Source: Alopecurus myosuroides (lineage: Eukaryota; Streptophyta; Magnoliopsida; Poales; Poaceae). From it: a DNA stretch of 64,000 nt. The translations under genes were made by a program, and so were the position numbers. The DNA is taken from NCBI GenBank assembly GCA_028641055.1, contig CM054063.1, positions 179,992,756 through 180,056,755 of the forward strand, in the 5' to 3' direction. Below the pieces are notes generated by a model. The model did no database searches. It was not told the DNA's origin and was given only the letters and a program-made list of their open reading frames with translations. Shown here one piece after another: positions 1-11,504 of the stretch. Position 1 is the stretch's first letter. Every line of letters begins with the position of its first letter.

Positions 1-18
1 TTCTTCTCTGTCTTTCAG

Positions 19-3000
19 ACCCTTACTCGACAGTTGATTGAGAGTTGCGAAGTTTTCGAGGACAACTGGTTCGCCGATCGCGAGGAGGATGACATGCTGC
101 CCTCTGATGACGCGGAACGGAGCAGCCCTGTTCCTGACAAGCGCGATGCTCTCCGCACTTGGTCGGATGAAGGCTCTCATGGTATTGTTATCTTTATCTC
201 GTTTGTTTCCGAGAAACACCAACCCCTTGCATTGCTGTTCCTGATTCTTCCTTCCTCTCTTTTGAATTTCTCAGATGAGGCCGCTGCGGAGAAGGACGAC
301 GAGGATGAGGGCGAGAACGAGGGCGATGCGCCCCTCGTCGTCCAACCTTTGTCTACTGCCCCTCCCGAAACCCGCAAGCGGACCGGCGGCGAAGCACAGG
401 CACCTCCAGCCAAGAAGAGGAAGCCCGCCGAGAAGGAGGAGGCCGCCGAGAAGAAGAGGAAAGTTACTGTAAAGAAACCCCGACGACAGCTTAAATCCAC
501 CACTGCGTGAGTTCTCATCTCGTTTGCCCTCCTTCTCGCGTAGTACTGGTTTCCTCCAAACCTTCTTCCAATCCCTAATTCCTTTCTTCTCTGCAGTCCT
601 GCCATGGATGCGAACGCAGCCCTCGCGTCCGACCAAGCCCAGAAGAAACCAGTACCTCTGGTCAATCTGGACGACGATGATGAGGACCGCGATGCCAATG
701 CTACTGCTGCCAATCCAGCACAAGGAGCAGCGTCAGAACCAGCAGCACAAGAAAGCGCTGTTCATGAAGAGAGACCCCCTTCTCCTCCGGCTAGCAACGC
801 CGAGGAGAATCAAGAACAAGAAATGCAAGACGCCGCCGCCCTTGAGCGGCCAGAAGTAGAACGGGAGCAGCCCACCACCGAGGCTGCTGCACAGGAGAAT
901 GTTACCGCCGAGCAGCTGGTGACAGACGACACCGCCCCGGACGCTACCATAGCAGATGTCTACCCACTGCCAGGCGGTGGATCTGCGGCGCCACCAACTG
1001 CGCAAGGCCCTACGCCACCAACTGCGCAAGGCCCTACTCCACCGACTTCCTCCTCGTCTCCACAGAGCAAGGACACATCCAGCCCTCCTGGGCGAGCAGC
1101 CAAGCAACAGGCCCTTGATGCTCTGAGGGATTACTGTTCCAAGAAAGGTCTATCCGAGAAGGAGACTGCCGATAAGGTGGCTGCTGAGGAGGCCAAGGCC
1201 AAGGAGGAAGCCGCCGAGAAGGCCAAAGCCGAGAAAGAAACTGCTGAGAGAGCCAAGGCCGAGCAGAAGAAGGCCAGGGCTGAGCAGAAGAAGGCCGAGA
1301 AGCGAGCTGCCGAGGAAAGCAGTCGCCGAGAAGGCAAAGGCCAAGTCTGAGGGGAAGAAACCCGAGGATCTCGAGAAGCAGAAAATCGAGAAGGAGCAGG
1401 CGAAGAAAAGGGCCAGAGAGCAAGGCGTATCCGCAGGCGGAGCACTCGTGATCCGCGACTCCGGCCCGATTCCTGCTGCGCTCTCTGCGGACGCTCGCGC
1501 CGCTGGTCAGCCCTGCTACCCGGAATATATGATTGAGGTTAGCCACCAACACACCATCGGCTTCCCTCCCCAAGATAAAGCTGTAGCTATTCAGAAGGGG
1601 AGGAAAGCTGTAGCCAGGAATACTCCTCCCTTCGATCCAGCCCAGAACAAACCCGTCAATATTGCTTCTCGGGGAGCCCAAGACAAGCCAATAACCTCCA
1701 AGGGTCTTGAGCAGGTACTGGACACTGTCGGCTACATCAGCGCCAAGTGGGACAGCGGGGTTCTCGGAGAGGAGAAGTGGCACGGCTTGACCCTTGGCTC
1801 CGTCGACCACTACCGCGTGGAGTGGAACAAGATCGACCTGGGACACCAGCCCATGTCCGTCTCCACCGATACCGCAACCCTCGCAGCCAAGATGTTCTTG
1901 CATCGCAAGAACGCCGAAGATATCGAACAGAGCTACGCAGTAAGTCTTTTTGCCTTTTCCGAGTTGAATTTTCTTCTCTTCTACTTCGCCTTTCTTCTTT
2001 CTTACCATCACCCCCAGTCCCCGAGATTTGGGTCGAGTAGGTGGATACTCTCCGAGTAGCCTCCTACTCGGGCCGAATCTTCTCTGCTTTGCCTAACTCA
2101 TTTTCTTCTCGGTTTTCAGGATAGCGTTCTTAAGCGGACCAACTTGTACCGCATCCTTCTCTGGAACCACTCCATCGCCAGGAGGCGTATTGCTGCGCTG
2201 GAGAAGGAGAAGGTAGCTGCTGAGGCCGCGAGCAAAAATGCAAACGACAGCACTCAACAGCTGGCCGAAGTGCAAGGTACGCCTTTAGCCACGCGGTTCC
2301 TGCGTTTTATGGTTACGCCCGCTTCTGCTTTTTCACGCACTAACCTTTTCTTCTCTGCAGACAAACTGAAAGCCTTGGCCGATGAGCATGAAAAATGCCG
2401 TAGCTTCGTGGAGAACGCCGAGGCCACGATAAAGAAACTTGAAGGTTAGTTTGCTGTTTACTCGGTGTGACCTTGAGTTTGGTTCTTCTCTGCCCATTTA
2501 CTGACCTCATCTTATCTTTTCGCAGAAGATTATAAGTCATTTGCTGAGGCGCACCAAGATTGCGTCAAGCCAGTGGAAGTGGAGAAACAGCTATCCGACC
2601 AGGCCATCTCTCTGGTGAAGGACCACACCACCGAGATGGAGAAGCTGCAGGTCCAGCTTCAGAATGCACTCCAAGATGCCGTGAAGATTGGCGCCGAGAG
2701 GGACAAGGCAATTGCCGAGAAGGCCAAGGCCGAGACCACTTTCAAGGCCAAGGAGAGGGCCCTCGAGGCTGAGTGCGAGACTCTGAAGAAGACCAATGCT
2801 GATCTTTTCGCTCAGATGGACACCCTGCGCCAGGTCCAATCAAAGCAGATTAGCAACGAGGAATCCTGGAGAACCAAACTGCAGCAGCTGCGCCGCCAAC
2901 TGATCGGTAAGTTCTTTTCTTCATTGCATCTTCTCTTCTCGGTCTTATTCCTTCTCGGCTTCCTTTTTTCTTTCTCGGTTTTTGATCTTGCCACTTGCTA

Positions 3001-3947
3001 TTTCAGATATCTGGCCTCGTCTTGAGTCTACCTCTGCGCCCACGATAGCCAAGGCCCGAGCAGTTCGCCTTTCGCTGGGTGAGCCGATTGACACCAGGGC
3101 TGACATCGAGGACAGCTTGCTGGTGCTCAAAGGTTACTTCGAACAGCTGGCCGGCTGCGGGACTGATTTGATGCATGCGGGCTTCGAGCTCCACCGGCTG
3201 TTCTGGCCTCATGATCCTGAGCCAAAAAGCATGCGGGAGCTCGCCCTCAAGCTGGAGAACGTGAAGGCCGAGTTGAAGAAGTGGCGAGCCTCCGGAGCCC
3301 GTGCTGGTGCGGACGTGATGCTTCTCTGCATTGCGTCCTGGTATGAAAACTTGGATATGCAGCTCATCCGCGGGAAGCGCAATGACTCCAAGTGGGAGAC
3401 TGACGCCGATAGCGTGGCCTTGCGCAAGCAGATTGCGTATGATGTCGCAGAATGCGCCGAGACGGAGGTCTACATCGATGGCGTCCCCGAACCCGACACC
3501 GAGTACGAGGACGAAGAAGATGATGACGAGGCGGAAGAGCTTGGTGACTTCTTCGAATCTCCCAAGGGCAAGGCCGGGAAGGGAAAAGCCACCGTCGTCG
3601 CGAGTAGCTATGAAGACGAAGAGGCGCACATCGACTCCGAGCCACTCGACTTCGGCACTTCCTCAGGTGCTGCTCTCGACGACACGGTGCCTCCTCCTGG
3701 CCACGCTTCAGGCTCCTCCTCGGCTCCAGGACCCGTCTCGGTGGCCACGGCCACTTCCGAGCAGGCGGCCACCCAGGAGGATGCCGAGATGGAGGAATCC
3801 GCCGCCGTGCAGACGGAAGCGGATGCCACTCAAGCCGGCACCGAAGAAGCAGCTACCGCCACCGCCACTGAAGAAACTGCTGCCAAGGCCGCCGCCGAGG
3901 AAACATCAGCCAAGGCCAGCGCCGAGAACGACGCCTCCTCATCTTGA
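19..3947 (+). pseudogene. Antisense accessory gene of element A, exons 2-8 (copy 1, one frameshift)
   Basis: Spliced gene on the strand opposite to gag-pol. Exons inferred from GT-AG sites and frame continuity: 19-181, 275-506, 597-1939, 2120-2276, 2361-2444, 2526-2906, 3007-3947 (TGA). Exon 1 lies left of the window; copies 2 and 3 show it. Exon 1 in those copies resembles the Pfam family annotated as putative gypsy-type transposon domain (PF04195), recognised by memory. Exon 3 is acidic then Lys/Arg-rich, resembling a nuclear localisation signal. Exon 4 has a long Ala/Glu/Lys coiled coil, exons 5-7 are coiled coil, and exon 8 ends in an acidic Ala/Glu/Ser tail. An extra G near 1319, absent from copies 2 and 3, shifts the frame and stops at 1350. 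Function unknown; this gene type occurs with Tat elements. Confidence 0.8.
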
Positions 3948-4623
3948 AACAACCTGCATTCTTTTCTTTCACTTGAACATTTTATCAGATCCCCGGGATG
4001 CCGGGAGCAGATGTAACAGACTACCTTTATCTTGCTTGCTACTCAGTTTTTATGCCCACTCGGTTTATGTTGACATTAATCAATTTGAACGACACTGGCT
4101 TAATGCCGAGTTGTGTTTCCATGCGAGTCCCCGAGTAGCTTTTCTTATTCACCCTGTCTTTTCATCTCTGCTCTACCTGCGACTTGTCGCTTGTTTGGTA
4201 TTCGAGTCACAAGAATCAAAGAACAAGGCTGCAAATACTTAGCCGCTAGAAACAATCATGATAACGCAGCCCACCACCTAGCCGAGAAGACGAAAACAAG
4301 GAACAAAAAGTAACCGACAATCTACTCGGTTCCTGCACTCTTTCTTCCTTAGTGATTTTCGTGTGCTCATTGACCTTTTGCTTGTTCTCTTGCTTGCCAT
4401 GAAGCCGGGTTTCGGACAGCAGCAGAGTCGAAGAGTTGGCATATAGGTTTAAACACAGTACTCAATGCACTTTTGAGTTCTGAAGTGAAGCAACCGAATA
4501 GACAAAGGAACAAGCCGAGTAAAAACACTTAGAGCAATTTTGGACGAGGGCAGTCCCCGAGAACAATTTTAGATTGCAGAGTAGATTTTCAACTCGGATG
4601 AAGGGGTACATACACATCTTTGC
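3948..4623. other. Convergent 3' flank between accessory gene and pol
   Basis: No gene. It holds the 3' untranslated region of the plus-strand accessory gene and the 3' end of the minus-strand pol gene, which converge here. Several CCGAGTA or TACTCGG words occur (for example near 4131 and 4513). A GCAGTCCCCGAG word near 4550 matches the unit of the minisatellite inside pol and the sequence beside the LTR at 12556. Confidence 0.6.
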
Positions 4624-7600
4624 TTACGAATGAAAACGACGAAGTAGAGCTACATTCCAGGGACGCTTGGTTTCCTCTCCAGCTTTATCTGCCCTGTTCG
4701 CCTGCGATGGGCGCACATCTACAAGATAGTACGCGTCATTGTGCAGCGCTTTGCTGACAATGAAAGGCCCTTCCCATGGAGGAGACAACTTGTGCATCCC
4801 GGCTGTGCGCTGCACAAGCCTAAGGACCATGTCTCCTTCTCGGAAAACCCTTGGGTTCACCTTTCGGCTATGATAGCGCCGCAGGTTTTGCTGGTAGATA
4901 GCCGAACGTGACAGAGTCAGCTCTCTTGCTTCTTCAAGCAGGTCAACGTCGTCTTCTCGAGCTTCTCTCGCCTCCACCTCAGTGTAGAGGGCTACTCGGG
5001 GGGAGTCATGCTCTAAGTCTATTGGCAACACGGCCTCAGCCCCGTATACCAAGAAGAATGGCGTGTAGCCGGTTGACCGGTTAGGGGTAGTCCTTAGACT
5101 CCACAACACCGCTGGCAACTCTTCTAGCCAACACCCAGGTGTTCTCAGCAACGGCTCAATCAGCCTCGGCTTGATGCCTGCCAGTACCATCCCATTTGCT
5201 CTCTCAACTTGCCCATTGGAGGCAGGGTGCGCGACTGACGCAACGTCTAGTCGGATATGCTTATCTCTGCAGAATCGCACCATTGCCCCCTCTGCAAAGT
5301 TGGTGCCATTGTCGGTGATGATACTGTGCGGGTAGCCATATCTCATGATCACATCTTCACAAACTTCACAGCTGTGACTCCATCGCACTTCCGAATAGGC
5401 TTCACCTCGATCCACTTGGTGAACTTGTCCACCATGACCAAGATATGTGTCATATTGCCCTTAGCCGGCTTGAAAGGACCAACCATATCCAAGCACCAGA
5501 CAGCAAAGGGCCATGTGATAGGAATTGTTTTCAACTCGGAAGCTGGCATGTGAATCTTACTTGCGAACATCTGGCAGCCAGTGCACTTCCTCACAATATC
5601 CTCAGCTTGTTGCAGTGCAGTGAGCCAGTAGAAGCCATGCCGAAAAGCTTTCTTGACCAAAGCCCGAGAAGAGGCGTGATGCCCACATTCCCCTTGATGT
5701 ATCTCCACCAGGATTTCTTCTCCTTCCTCTGGGCCCACACAGCGTTGTAGCACACCAGTGGCACTTCTCTTGTGCAGCACATCTCGGACTATAGTGTAGC
5801 CCTTGGATCTTCTTTGGATCTGTCTCGCAGTCACCTCATCTTCAGGTAAAGTACCGTCCCTTATAAAGGATAATATGGGCATTGCCCAACTCGGTGTCTC
5901 CCGCACAGGAAACACTGGTTCGTCCATTTCCATTGGGACGGGCCCTGGTGGTTGTACAGGAGGAGTAGGAGCGCTCCTCTGCAGCCCAGACCGATTGGCG
6001 AGAACTTCTTCAATGAATGCAACAGCTTCTGGGTTGAGTGCGGCAGTCCCCGAGTAAGGAATGGCAGTCCCCGGGTAGGGAGTGGCAGTCCCCGAGTAGG
6101 GAGTGGCAGTCCCCGGGTAAGGAATGGCAGTCCCCGAGTAGGGAACAGCAGTCCCCGAGTAAGGAACGGCAGTCCCCGAGTAGGGAACGGCAGTCCCCGA
6201 GTAGGGAACGGCAGTCCCCGAGTATAGGACGGCAGTCCCCGGGTTCCCTGCAGCACTCTCCCAATCAATCTCCATTGGGTCAGATTCCTCACTTGGCAGA
6301 GAAGGGACAAAGATGGATTCCGAGTTGGGGGAAGGCTTGATGGATGGCTTCCTCAAATGCTCCAAGGCAATCCCTGCCGGGATGGACTGCCGAGAAGATC
6401 CCAACTTGGACAGCTCGTCTGCTGCCTCGTTCTCTGCTCGGTGAATGTGCTGGAACTCACAGCCTTCGAAAAACCCAGTCATTGACTGCACCAGGAAGCG
6501 ATACGACGCCATGTTGGCATCCAAAGCATCCCAGGTACCTGAGACTTGCTGCACCACCAGATCTGAGTCGCCATAGCAGATAATGCGCTGCACACCAACC
6601 TCCTTTGCTACTCGCAAACCATGCACCACTGCCTCGTACTCGGCTACATTGTTGGATGCCTTGAAATGGATCTGCAACACATACTTGAGCTGATCCCGCT
6701 TGGGTGATGTAAGCACAACGCCAGCACCAAGGCCTTCTTTCACCTTTGAGCCATCAAAGTGCATCTTCCAATAGTTGGAAACTGGAGCGGGAGGTTCATA
6801 CTGCATCTCGGCCCAGTCCACAAGAAATTCCGCCAGTACCTGAGACTTGATTGCTTCTCTTCTCGTATACGCGGGAGCGTACGCGGCTAGCTCAATCGCC
6901 CACTTGGCTACTCTGCCACTCGCCTCCTTGTTACCCATGATGTCCGAGATGGGAGCTGAGCTCACGACAGTGATGGGATGCTCCTGGAAGTAATGTTTCA
7001 GCTTCCTGGCGCCCAGGTACACACCATATGTCATCTTCTGGTAATGTGGATAGTTTTGCTTGGAACTGGACAGCACTTCACTGAGATAGTAGACTGGGCG
7101 CTGCACACTCTTGCCTTCTTCTTCTCGCTCCACCACTATCACCACGCTGACTACTCGGTTAGTCGCGGCAATGTATAGCAGCATAGGCTCCTTGGGCAGC
7201 GGACTAGCCAAGACAGGAGCGCTAGCCAACATTGCTTTCAGCTCATTGAATGCCACATCCGCTTGCGGAGTCCAGACAAACTTGTCGCTTTTCTTCATCA
7301 GCTGGTACAGAGGCAGAGCCTTCTCGCCCATTCGGCCCAGGAAACGGCTCAGAGATGCCAAACAACCCGTGAACTTCTGCACATCTTTCAATGATCTCGG
7401 CAAAGACATGCTTTCAATAGCTTTTATCTTAGACGGATTGGCTTCAATGCCCCGACTAGAAACCAGAAAACCGAGTAGCTTTCCAGCTGGTACACCAAAG
7501 GTGCACTTACTCGGATTCAGTTTCATTTTGTACCTGCGTAGGTTAGCAAAGGTTTCCTCCAAGTCGGCAAGCAGAGTATGTGTTTTATTCGTTTTGATGA

Positions 7601-8216
7601 CAATGTCATCTACGTACACCTGCACATTCTTGCCGAGTTGGTCGTGCAAGCATTTCTGCATGCATCTCTGATAGGTTGCACCCGCATTCCTCAGGCCAAA
7701 ACACATGACACGATAGCAATAAGCCCCGTACGGGGTAATGAAAGCAGTCTTTATTTGATCAGCAGGGTTGAGTGCAATCTGGTGGAAACCAGAGTAAGCA
7801 TCTATGAAAGACAACAGTTCACAGCCGGCAGTGGAATCGATCACCTGATCGATGCGAGGTAGCGGGAAGGGATCCTTGGGGCATGCTTTGTTCAAGTCGG
7901 TGTAGTCGACGCACATGCGCCATGCAGTGGCAGCCTTGGGATCTTCCTTTTTCTTCTCGACCATGACCGGGTTGGCCAACCAGTCCGGGTGCAGCACTTC
8001 CATGATGAAGTTACTGATCAGCAGCTTGGTGATTTGATCACCGATGGCCTTCCTTCTCTCATCCCCGAAACGGCGCAAGGCCTGCTTCACGGGCTTGGCG
8101 TCAGGACGCACATGCAAAGAGTGCTCAACCAACTCCCTCGGGACTCCTGGTAGATCTTCATTGGTCCAGGCGAAAACATCCCGATTCTCACGGAGGAAGT
8201 GGATGAGCGCGCTTTC
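4624..8216 (-). pseudogene. pol: Tat pol: reverse transcriptase, dual RNase H, integrase (frameshifted)
   Basis: Follows gag-protease in the same frame after one UAG codon (8219-8217). From the first Met at 8132: RT with the catalytic YVDD near residues 173-176; a degenerate RNase H-like connection; a second RNase H starting at the HFDGS motif and ending at an ENEAADELS segment; an in-frame tandem repeat (about 6251-6042); the integrase zinc-binding HHCC region; and the first catalytic Asp in LDMVGPF. Near 5355 one base is missing, giving a stop. The rest continues in another frame to 4624 with ITDNGTNF (second Asp) and NGQVERANG (Glu). There is no chromodomain tail, as expected for Tat. Two RNase H segments are a Tat hallmark. 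Confidence 0.9.
6042..6251 (-). repeat. In-frame 21-bp minisatellite inside pol, 10 units
   Basis: Ten contiguous 21-bp units, each with the plus-strand core GGCAGTCCCCGAGTAGGGA with small variations. Because 21 is a multiple of three, it encodes a heptad repeat (Gly-Thr-Ala-Val/Ile/Thr-Pro-Tyr-Ser/Pro) between the second RNase H and integrase without breaking the frame. The unit core matches the LTR terminus and the PPT-side sequence of the same element. Confidence 0.95.
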
Positions 8217-8219
8217 CTA
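8217..8219 (-). promoter_or_regulatory. In-frame UAG between protease and RT (candidate readthrough site)
   Basis: Read on the minus strand the context is GAG AAA TAG GAA AGC. The frame is open on both sides: 8219 and the downstream pol Met at 8132 differ by 87 bases. The same codon position holds UAG in element T (52069-52067) with context GAC AAA TAG GAA GGC. Either a programmed suppression site or independent CAG-to-TAG mutation could explain it. Confidence 0.55.
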
Positions 8220-11200
8220 TTTCTCGGCCAACCCGGCACCAATGATGGCCACGCGCTCCGGGAACTCGGGGTCAACCTGGACTGTCTTGGTCTCCTTGGC
8301 AGCTTGGAAAGCAGTACCATGCTGAGTACTCGGCACACCTTGTGCGCCAGCTTGTGCGGACTGAGCCATGGCCACCACCTCGTACATCTTCTTCTTCTCG
8401 GCAGCAATCACCATCGACTCCGCCAGCTGGGAGCTAGCAGAGGCACACTCCATGGATTTCTTGTAATCTCCCGAGATGGTGATGATGCCATTGGGCCCGG
8501 GGATCTTCATCTTCAGGTAAGCCACATGGGTCGAGGCCATGAACTTGCTCAGAGCAGGCCTGCCGAGTAGAGCATGATAGGGGCTCTGATGATCCACCAC
8601 TTCAAACTGCAGGCGCTCAGTGCGGCAGTTCTCCCGAGTACCGAATAGCACATCAATCCACACTCGGCCAATCGGGTTGCATGAGATCCCGGGCACAATG
8701 CCATGGAAAGTGGTCTTGCTGGGCAGCATCATGTTCTCGGCCAGGCCAAGCTTCTCGAGTGTGTCCTTGTACACGATGTTGATGCTGCTGCCGTTGTCGA
8801 TCAGCACCTTGCTGAACCTCACGTTCTTCTCGGGGCCCAGGAAGGTGGGATCCAGCACCAAGGCGTAAGTACCCGGATTGGGCATCACCTTGGGGTGATC
8901 TGCCCGAGTCCACCTGATCTCCTGGTCGCACCAGTACATGTAGTGAGGGACAGCCGGAATCACTGCATTGACCTCCATGGCCCGCCTGTGCTGTGACTGC
9001 TTGTCGACTGCCTCAGAAGTGAAGATCATGTAGCTCTCATGATGCTCTTGGTACTGATTGGGGCCATTGCCCCCATTGTTGCCATTGTTGCCATTGTTGT
9101 TGCCCTGATAGTTGTTGTTGCCTCTGTTGTTGTTGTTGCGGTTGTAGTTGTTGTTGTTGTTGTTGCGGTATCTCTCGTTGTTGAAGTTCTGGTTGGCTCC
9201 TAAAGCCACCTGGTTGACATTCTCCCTTCTCGGGTACACTGGCGGTCGAGCTGCAGGAGCGCGAGTAGGCTGAACAGTAGCATTGGCAGCTGGTAGAGGA
9301 GGTGGAGGAGGCAAGCCATCACTCTTGATCACATCCCACCATTCGCATTGCCGAGTAGTATGGTTCGCAGGCCTTGAGGGGTGATGAGTGTGAAAGCTGC
9401 ATGGGCCATCCTTCATGTCATCGAAGACAAACTTCTTCGGCTGCTCGGAGTTCCCGCTACTCGACTGCGCAGTGCGGAACGGTTTCTTGTTGCCTTGGCC
9501 CTGGTTCTGGTTCTGCCCGTAGGCTCCAGCAGGTTTCTGCCTTTGGCCACCACCGCCTCCGACGTTCACTGCATTCACCTCCTCGGGATCATACCGAGTA
9601 TCTACTCGGCGCTTGTTGCGGAACTCGTTGCGCTTGCTGCTGTTGAAGTTTCTTCTCGGCTCAGAGGAATCCATCAGTGGCTGAGTAGGATCACCGAGTG
9701 CGTACTGATCCGCAATCTTGATGGTCTCGGCCAGGGTGTTGGGCATCTCCCTCTGCAATCTTTGCCAAAGCATGCTGCCATGTCGGCAACCCTGCGCAAA
9801 CCAGGTGATCGCCTGTGCCTCATTCACACCCTCACAGGTGTTCCTCAAGGTGCTCCACCGAGTAAGGTACTCGCGGTCCGTCTCGTCTTCTCGCTGCCGG
9901 CAAGCCGACAACTGCTGTGGCCTATTCGGCCTCTTGTAGGTGCTGGTGAAGTTGCTGATGAAGGCATCCGAGAAGTCCAGCCAGCAGTTAATGCTGTTCT
10001 TGGGCAAGTTGTTGAGCCAAGTGCGAGCTGGACCCTCTAGCATCTGCGGCACATAGCGCACCGCCCATCTCCTGTTGCCGTTCGCGATATGGACCGCGGT
10101 GACGTAATCATTGAGCCAATCTTCAGGCTTGGTGCTACCATTGTAGCTCTTGGTGCCTCTCGCAAGCTGGAAGCCCTTCACGGAAGGCTCGTTCATGATG
10201 CGCGGGCCAAAGCACTCGGGGCCGGGAGGACCCGTGCTCTCAAGCCGCGCCGACAAGCTGATACGGTCCAGCTGGTGCCTTGCATCTCCAGGCGCCAACA
10301 CGCGCTCACCAACACGGTCATGGATGTCATAACCAGCCATCTCCATAGCCGAGTAACCATCATCATACCTATCCACCTGTATAGCAGCAGGCTGCTCCAC
10401 CAGGTTGGCGACTGGTGCCACTGGGCGCGGCTGCTGCCTCTGCCGAGTAGGCGGAGCTGCGGGTTGCCGAGAAGTACCCGGACGTGCGGCTTCTCGGACA
10501 CGGCTTTGAGCTTGATGGGCTTGAGAGCCTGCTCTTGCAGCGTTGTGTTCCTGCCCGGGCTGCTGCGGCACAGCAACCTGTTTCGCGGCAGCAGCCGGGT
10601 CATACACCTGCATTTGCCTGTCTCTACCCGTACGCCCGCTGCGGCTCTTCTCGCGGCTAGGATGCGGAGATGAGGCTTGATCGTTAGATCTAGCCGCGTG
10701 CGAGTGAACCACCTGCGAAGCTCCAGCTCCCGGGTTGGCCTTCCGGAACTCCTCGTTCTGCCTGGCGGCCTCCAGCACCAGCTCGCCGAGCCTCTCCTGC
10801 TGCCTGCGACGCGCCTCTCCCTCTAGGCGCGGCAACTCGGCAGCCACAGCCTGCGCAGCTCGCAGCGTCTTGGCGGGCGTGCTGTACCTCGGCCTTGTGA
10901 AGGTGTTCGCGGTGGCCGACTGCGCGGGCTCCTCCGCAACAGTCGCCATTTCGGCGCCTAGGTTGCGCCGCGTAGCGCCTACCCTGCTGGGCCTCCTGGC
11001 CACCGGCGTGAAGCCGTGAGCCTTGTTGTACTCGAGTTGGTCCAGGCTCAGCTCCAACCTGATCTTCTCCAACTCCGCCTGCTCGGCGAGCAGCTCCTGG
11101 CGTTGCCGCTCGAGCTGCTCCCTCACGGCTAGGAGCTCGAGGTCGGTGGGCGTGGGCATGCCGGTTCGCGCTGCAGACGCGGGGATGACCGTAGACGTGG

Positions 11201-11504
11201 AAGGCGGCAAGTTGCTCTCCTTCTCGTAAGGCCGGTGAGTCCTGCCACCAGCAGGCGGGTCGTCAACCTCCTCGACAACGGCCGCAGCGCCAGTAGCAGC
11301 TGCGCCAGTGTTTGCCGCCAAGCCCGTCACCATCACCTCAGCGCAGCATGCAGAGCTGCGTGCCGGCCTTCCGCGAGCTGCAACCACCGCGGGAGGATCC
11401 TCCGCGTCCTGCACTAGCTCGGGGTAGGCGCTGTTGGCGACGATGGCGACGTAGACGAGATGCGAGCCGAAGGAGATCACCGAGCCGCCCTCCGGCATGG
11501 CCAT
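8217..11504 (-). CDS. gag-pro: Tat gag-protease polyprotein
   Basis: Open frame ending at UAG. I place the start at the Met of MAMPEGG (11504) because the frame further upstream runs into PBS and LTR; a later Met at 11159 is also possible. Order: variable N-terminus; Glu/Gln-rich coiled coil; low-complexity Ala/Arg/Gln region; retrotransposon gag (capsid) domain beginning around WLNDYVTAVH; a CX2HX9HX4C zinc-knuckle-like motif (plus about 9350-9410) instead of CCHC; an Asn-rich tract (plus about 9055-9190); and an aspartic protease with the active-site variant DNGSS (plus about 8785-8800) followed by INIVYKDTL. Gag would package the RNA and protease would mature the particle. No internal break was found, so this is the best-preserved part of element A. 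Confidence 0.9.
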   Translation of the reverse strand: MAMPEGGSVISFGSHLVYVAIVANSAYPELVQDAEDPPAVVAARGRPARSSACCAEVMVTGLAANTGAAATGAAAVVEEVDDPPAGGRTHRPYEKESNLPPSTSTVIPASAARTGMPTPTDLELLAVREQLERQRQELLAEQAELEKIRLELSLDQLEYNKAHGFTPVARRPSRVGATRRNLGAEMATVAEEPAQSATANTFTRPRYSTPAKTLRAAQAVAAELPRLEGEARRRQQERLGELVLEAARQNEEFRKANPGAGASQVVHSHAARSNDQASSPHPSREKSRSGRTGRDRQMQVYDPAAAAKQVAVPQQPGQEHNAARAGSQAHQAQSRVREAARPGTSRQPAAPPTRQRQQPRPVAPVANLVEQPAAIQVDRYDDGYSAMEMAGYDIHDRVGERVLAPGDARHQLDRISLSARLESTGPPGPECFGPRIMNEPSVKGFQLARGTKSYNGSTKPEDWLNDYVTAVHIANGNRRWAVRYVPQMLEGPARTWLNNLPKNSINCWLDFSDAFISNFTSTYKRPNRPQQLSACRQREDETDREYLTRWSTLRNTCEGVNEAQAITWFAQGCRHGSMLWQRLQREMPNTLAETIKIADQYALGDPTQPLMDSSEPRRNFNSSKRNEFRNKRRVDTRYDPEEVNAVNVGGGGGQRQKPAGAYGQNQNQGQGNKKPFRTAQSSSGNSEQPKKFVFDDMKDGPCSFHTHHPSRPANHTTRQCEWWDVIKSDGLPPPPPLPAANATVQPTRAPAARPPVYPRRENVNQVALGANQNFNNERYRNNNNNNYNRNNNNRGNNNYQGNNNGNNGNNGGNGPNQYQEHHESYMIFTSEAVDKQSQHRRAMEVNAVIPAVPHYMYWCDQEIRWTRADHPKVMPNPGTYALVLDPTFLGPEKNVRFSKVLIDNGSSINIVYKDTLEKLGLAENMMLPSKTTFHGIVPGISCNPIGRVWIDVLFGTRENCRTERLQFEVVDHQSPYHALLGRPALSKFMASTHVAYLKMKIPGPNGIITISGDYKKSMECASASSQLAESMVIAAEKKKMYEVVAMAQSAQAGAQGVPSTQHGTAFQAAKETKTVQVDPEFPERVAIIGAGLAEK

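Noticed and set aside
177..723. Long minus-strand ORFs over the accessory gene, repeated at 14616-15162 and on plus at 18294-18840
   Set aside because: They are antisense shadows of GC-rich exons 3-4 and cross the intron boundaries; no domain was recognised.
1034..2011. 325-codon minus-strand ORF (and 286-codon partner at 17007-17867)
   Set aside because: Antisense to the Ala/Glu/Lys coiled-coil exon, which yields Leu/Ser-rich nonsense; no independent promoter or domain.
6042..6251. CRISPR-like array
   Set aside because: Units are contiguous 21-bp tandem repeats with no unique spacers, within a eukaryotic retroelement coding frame.
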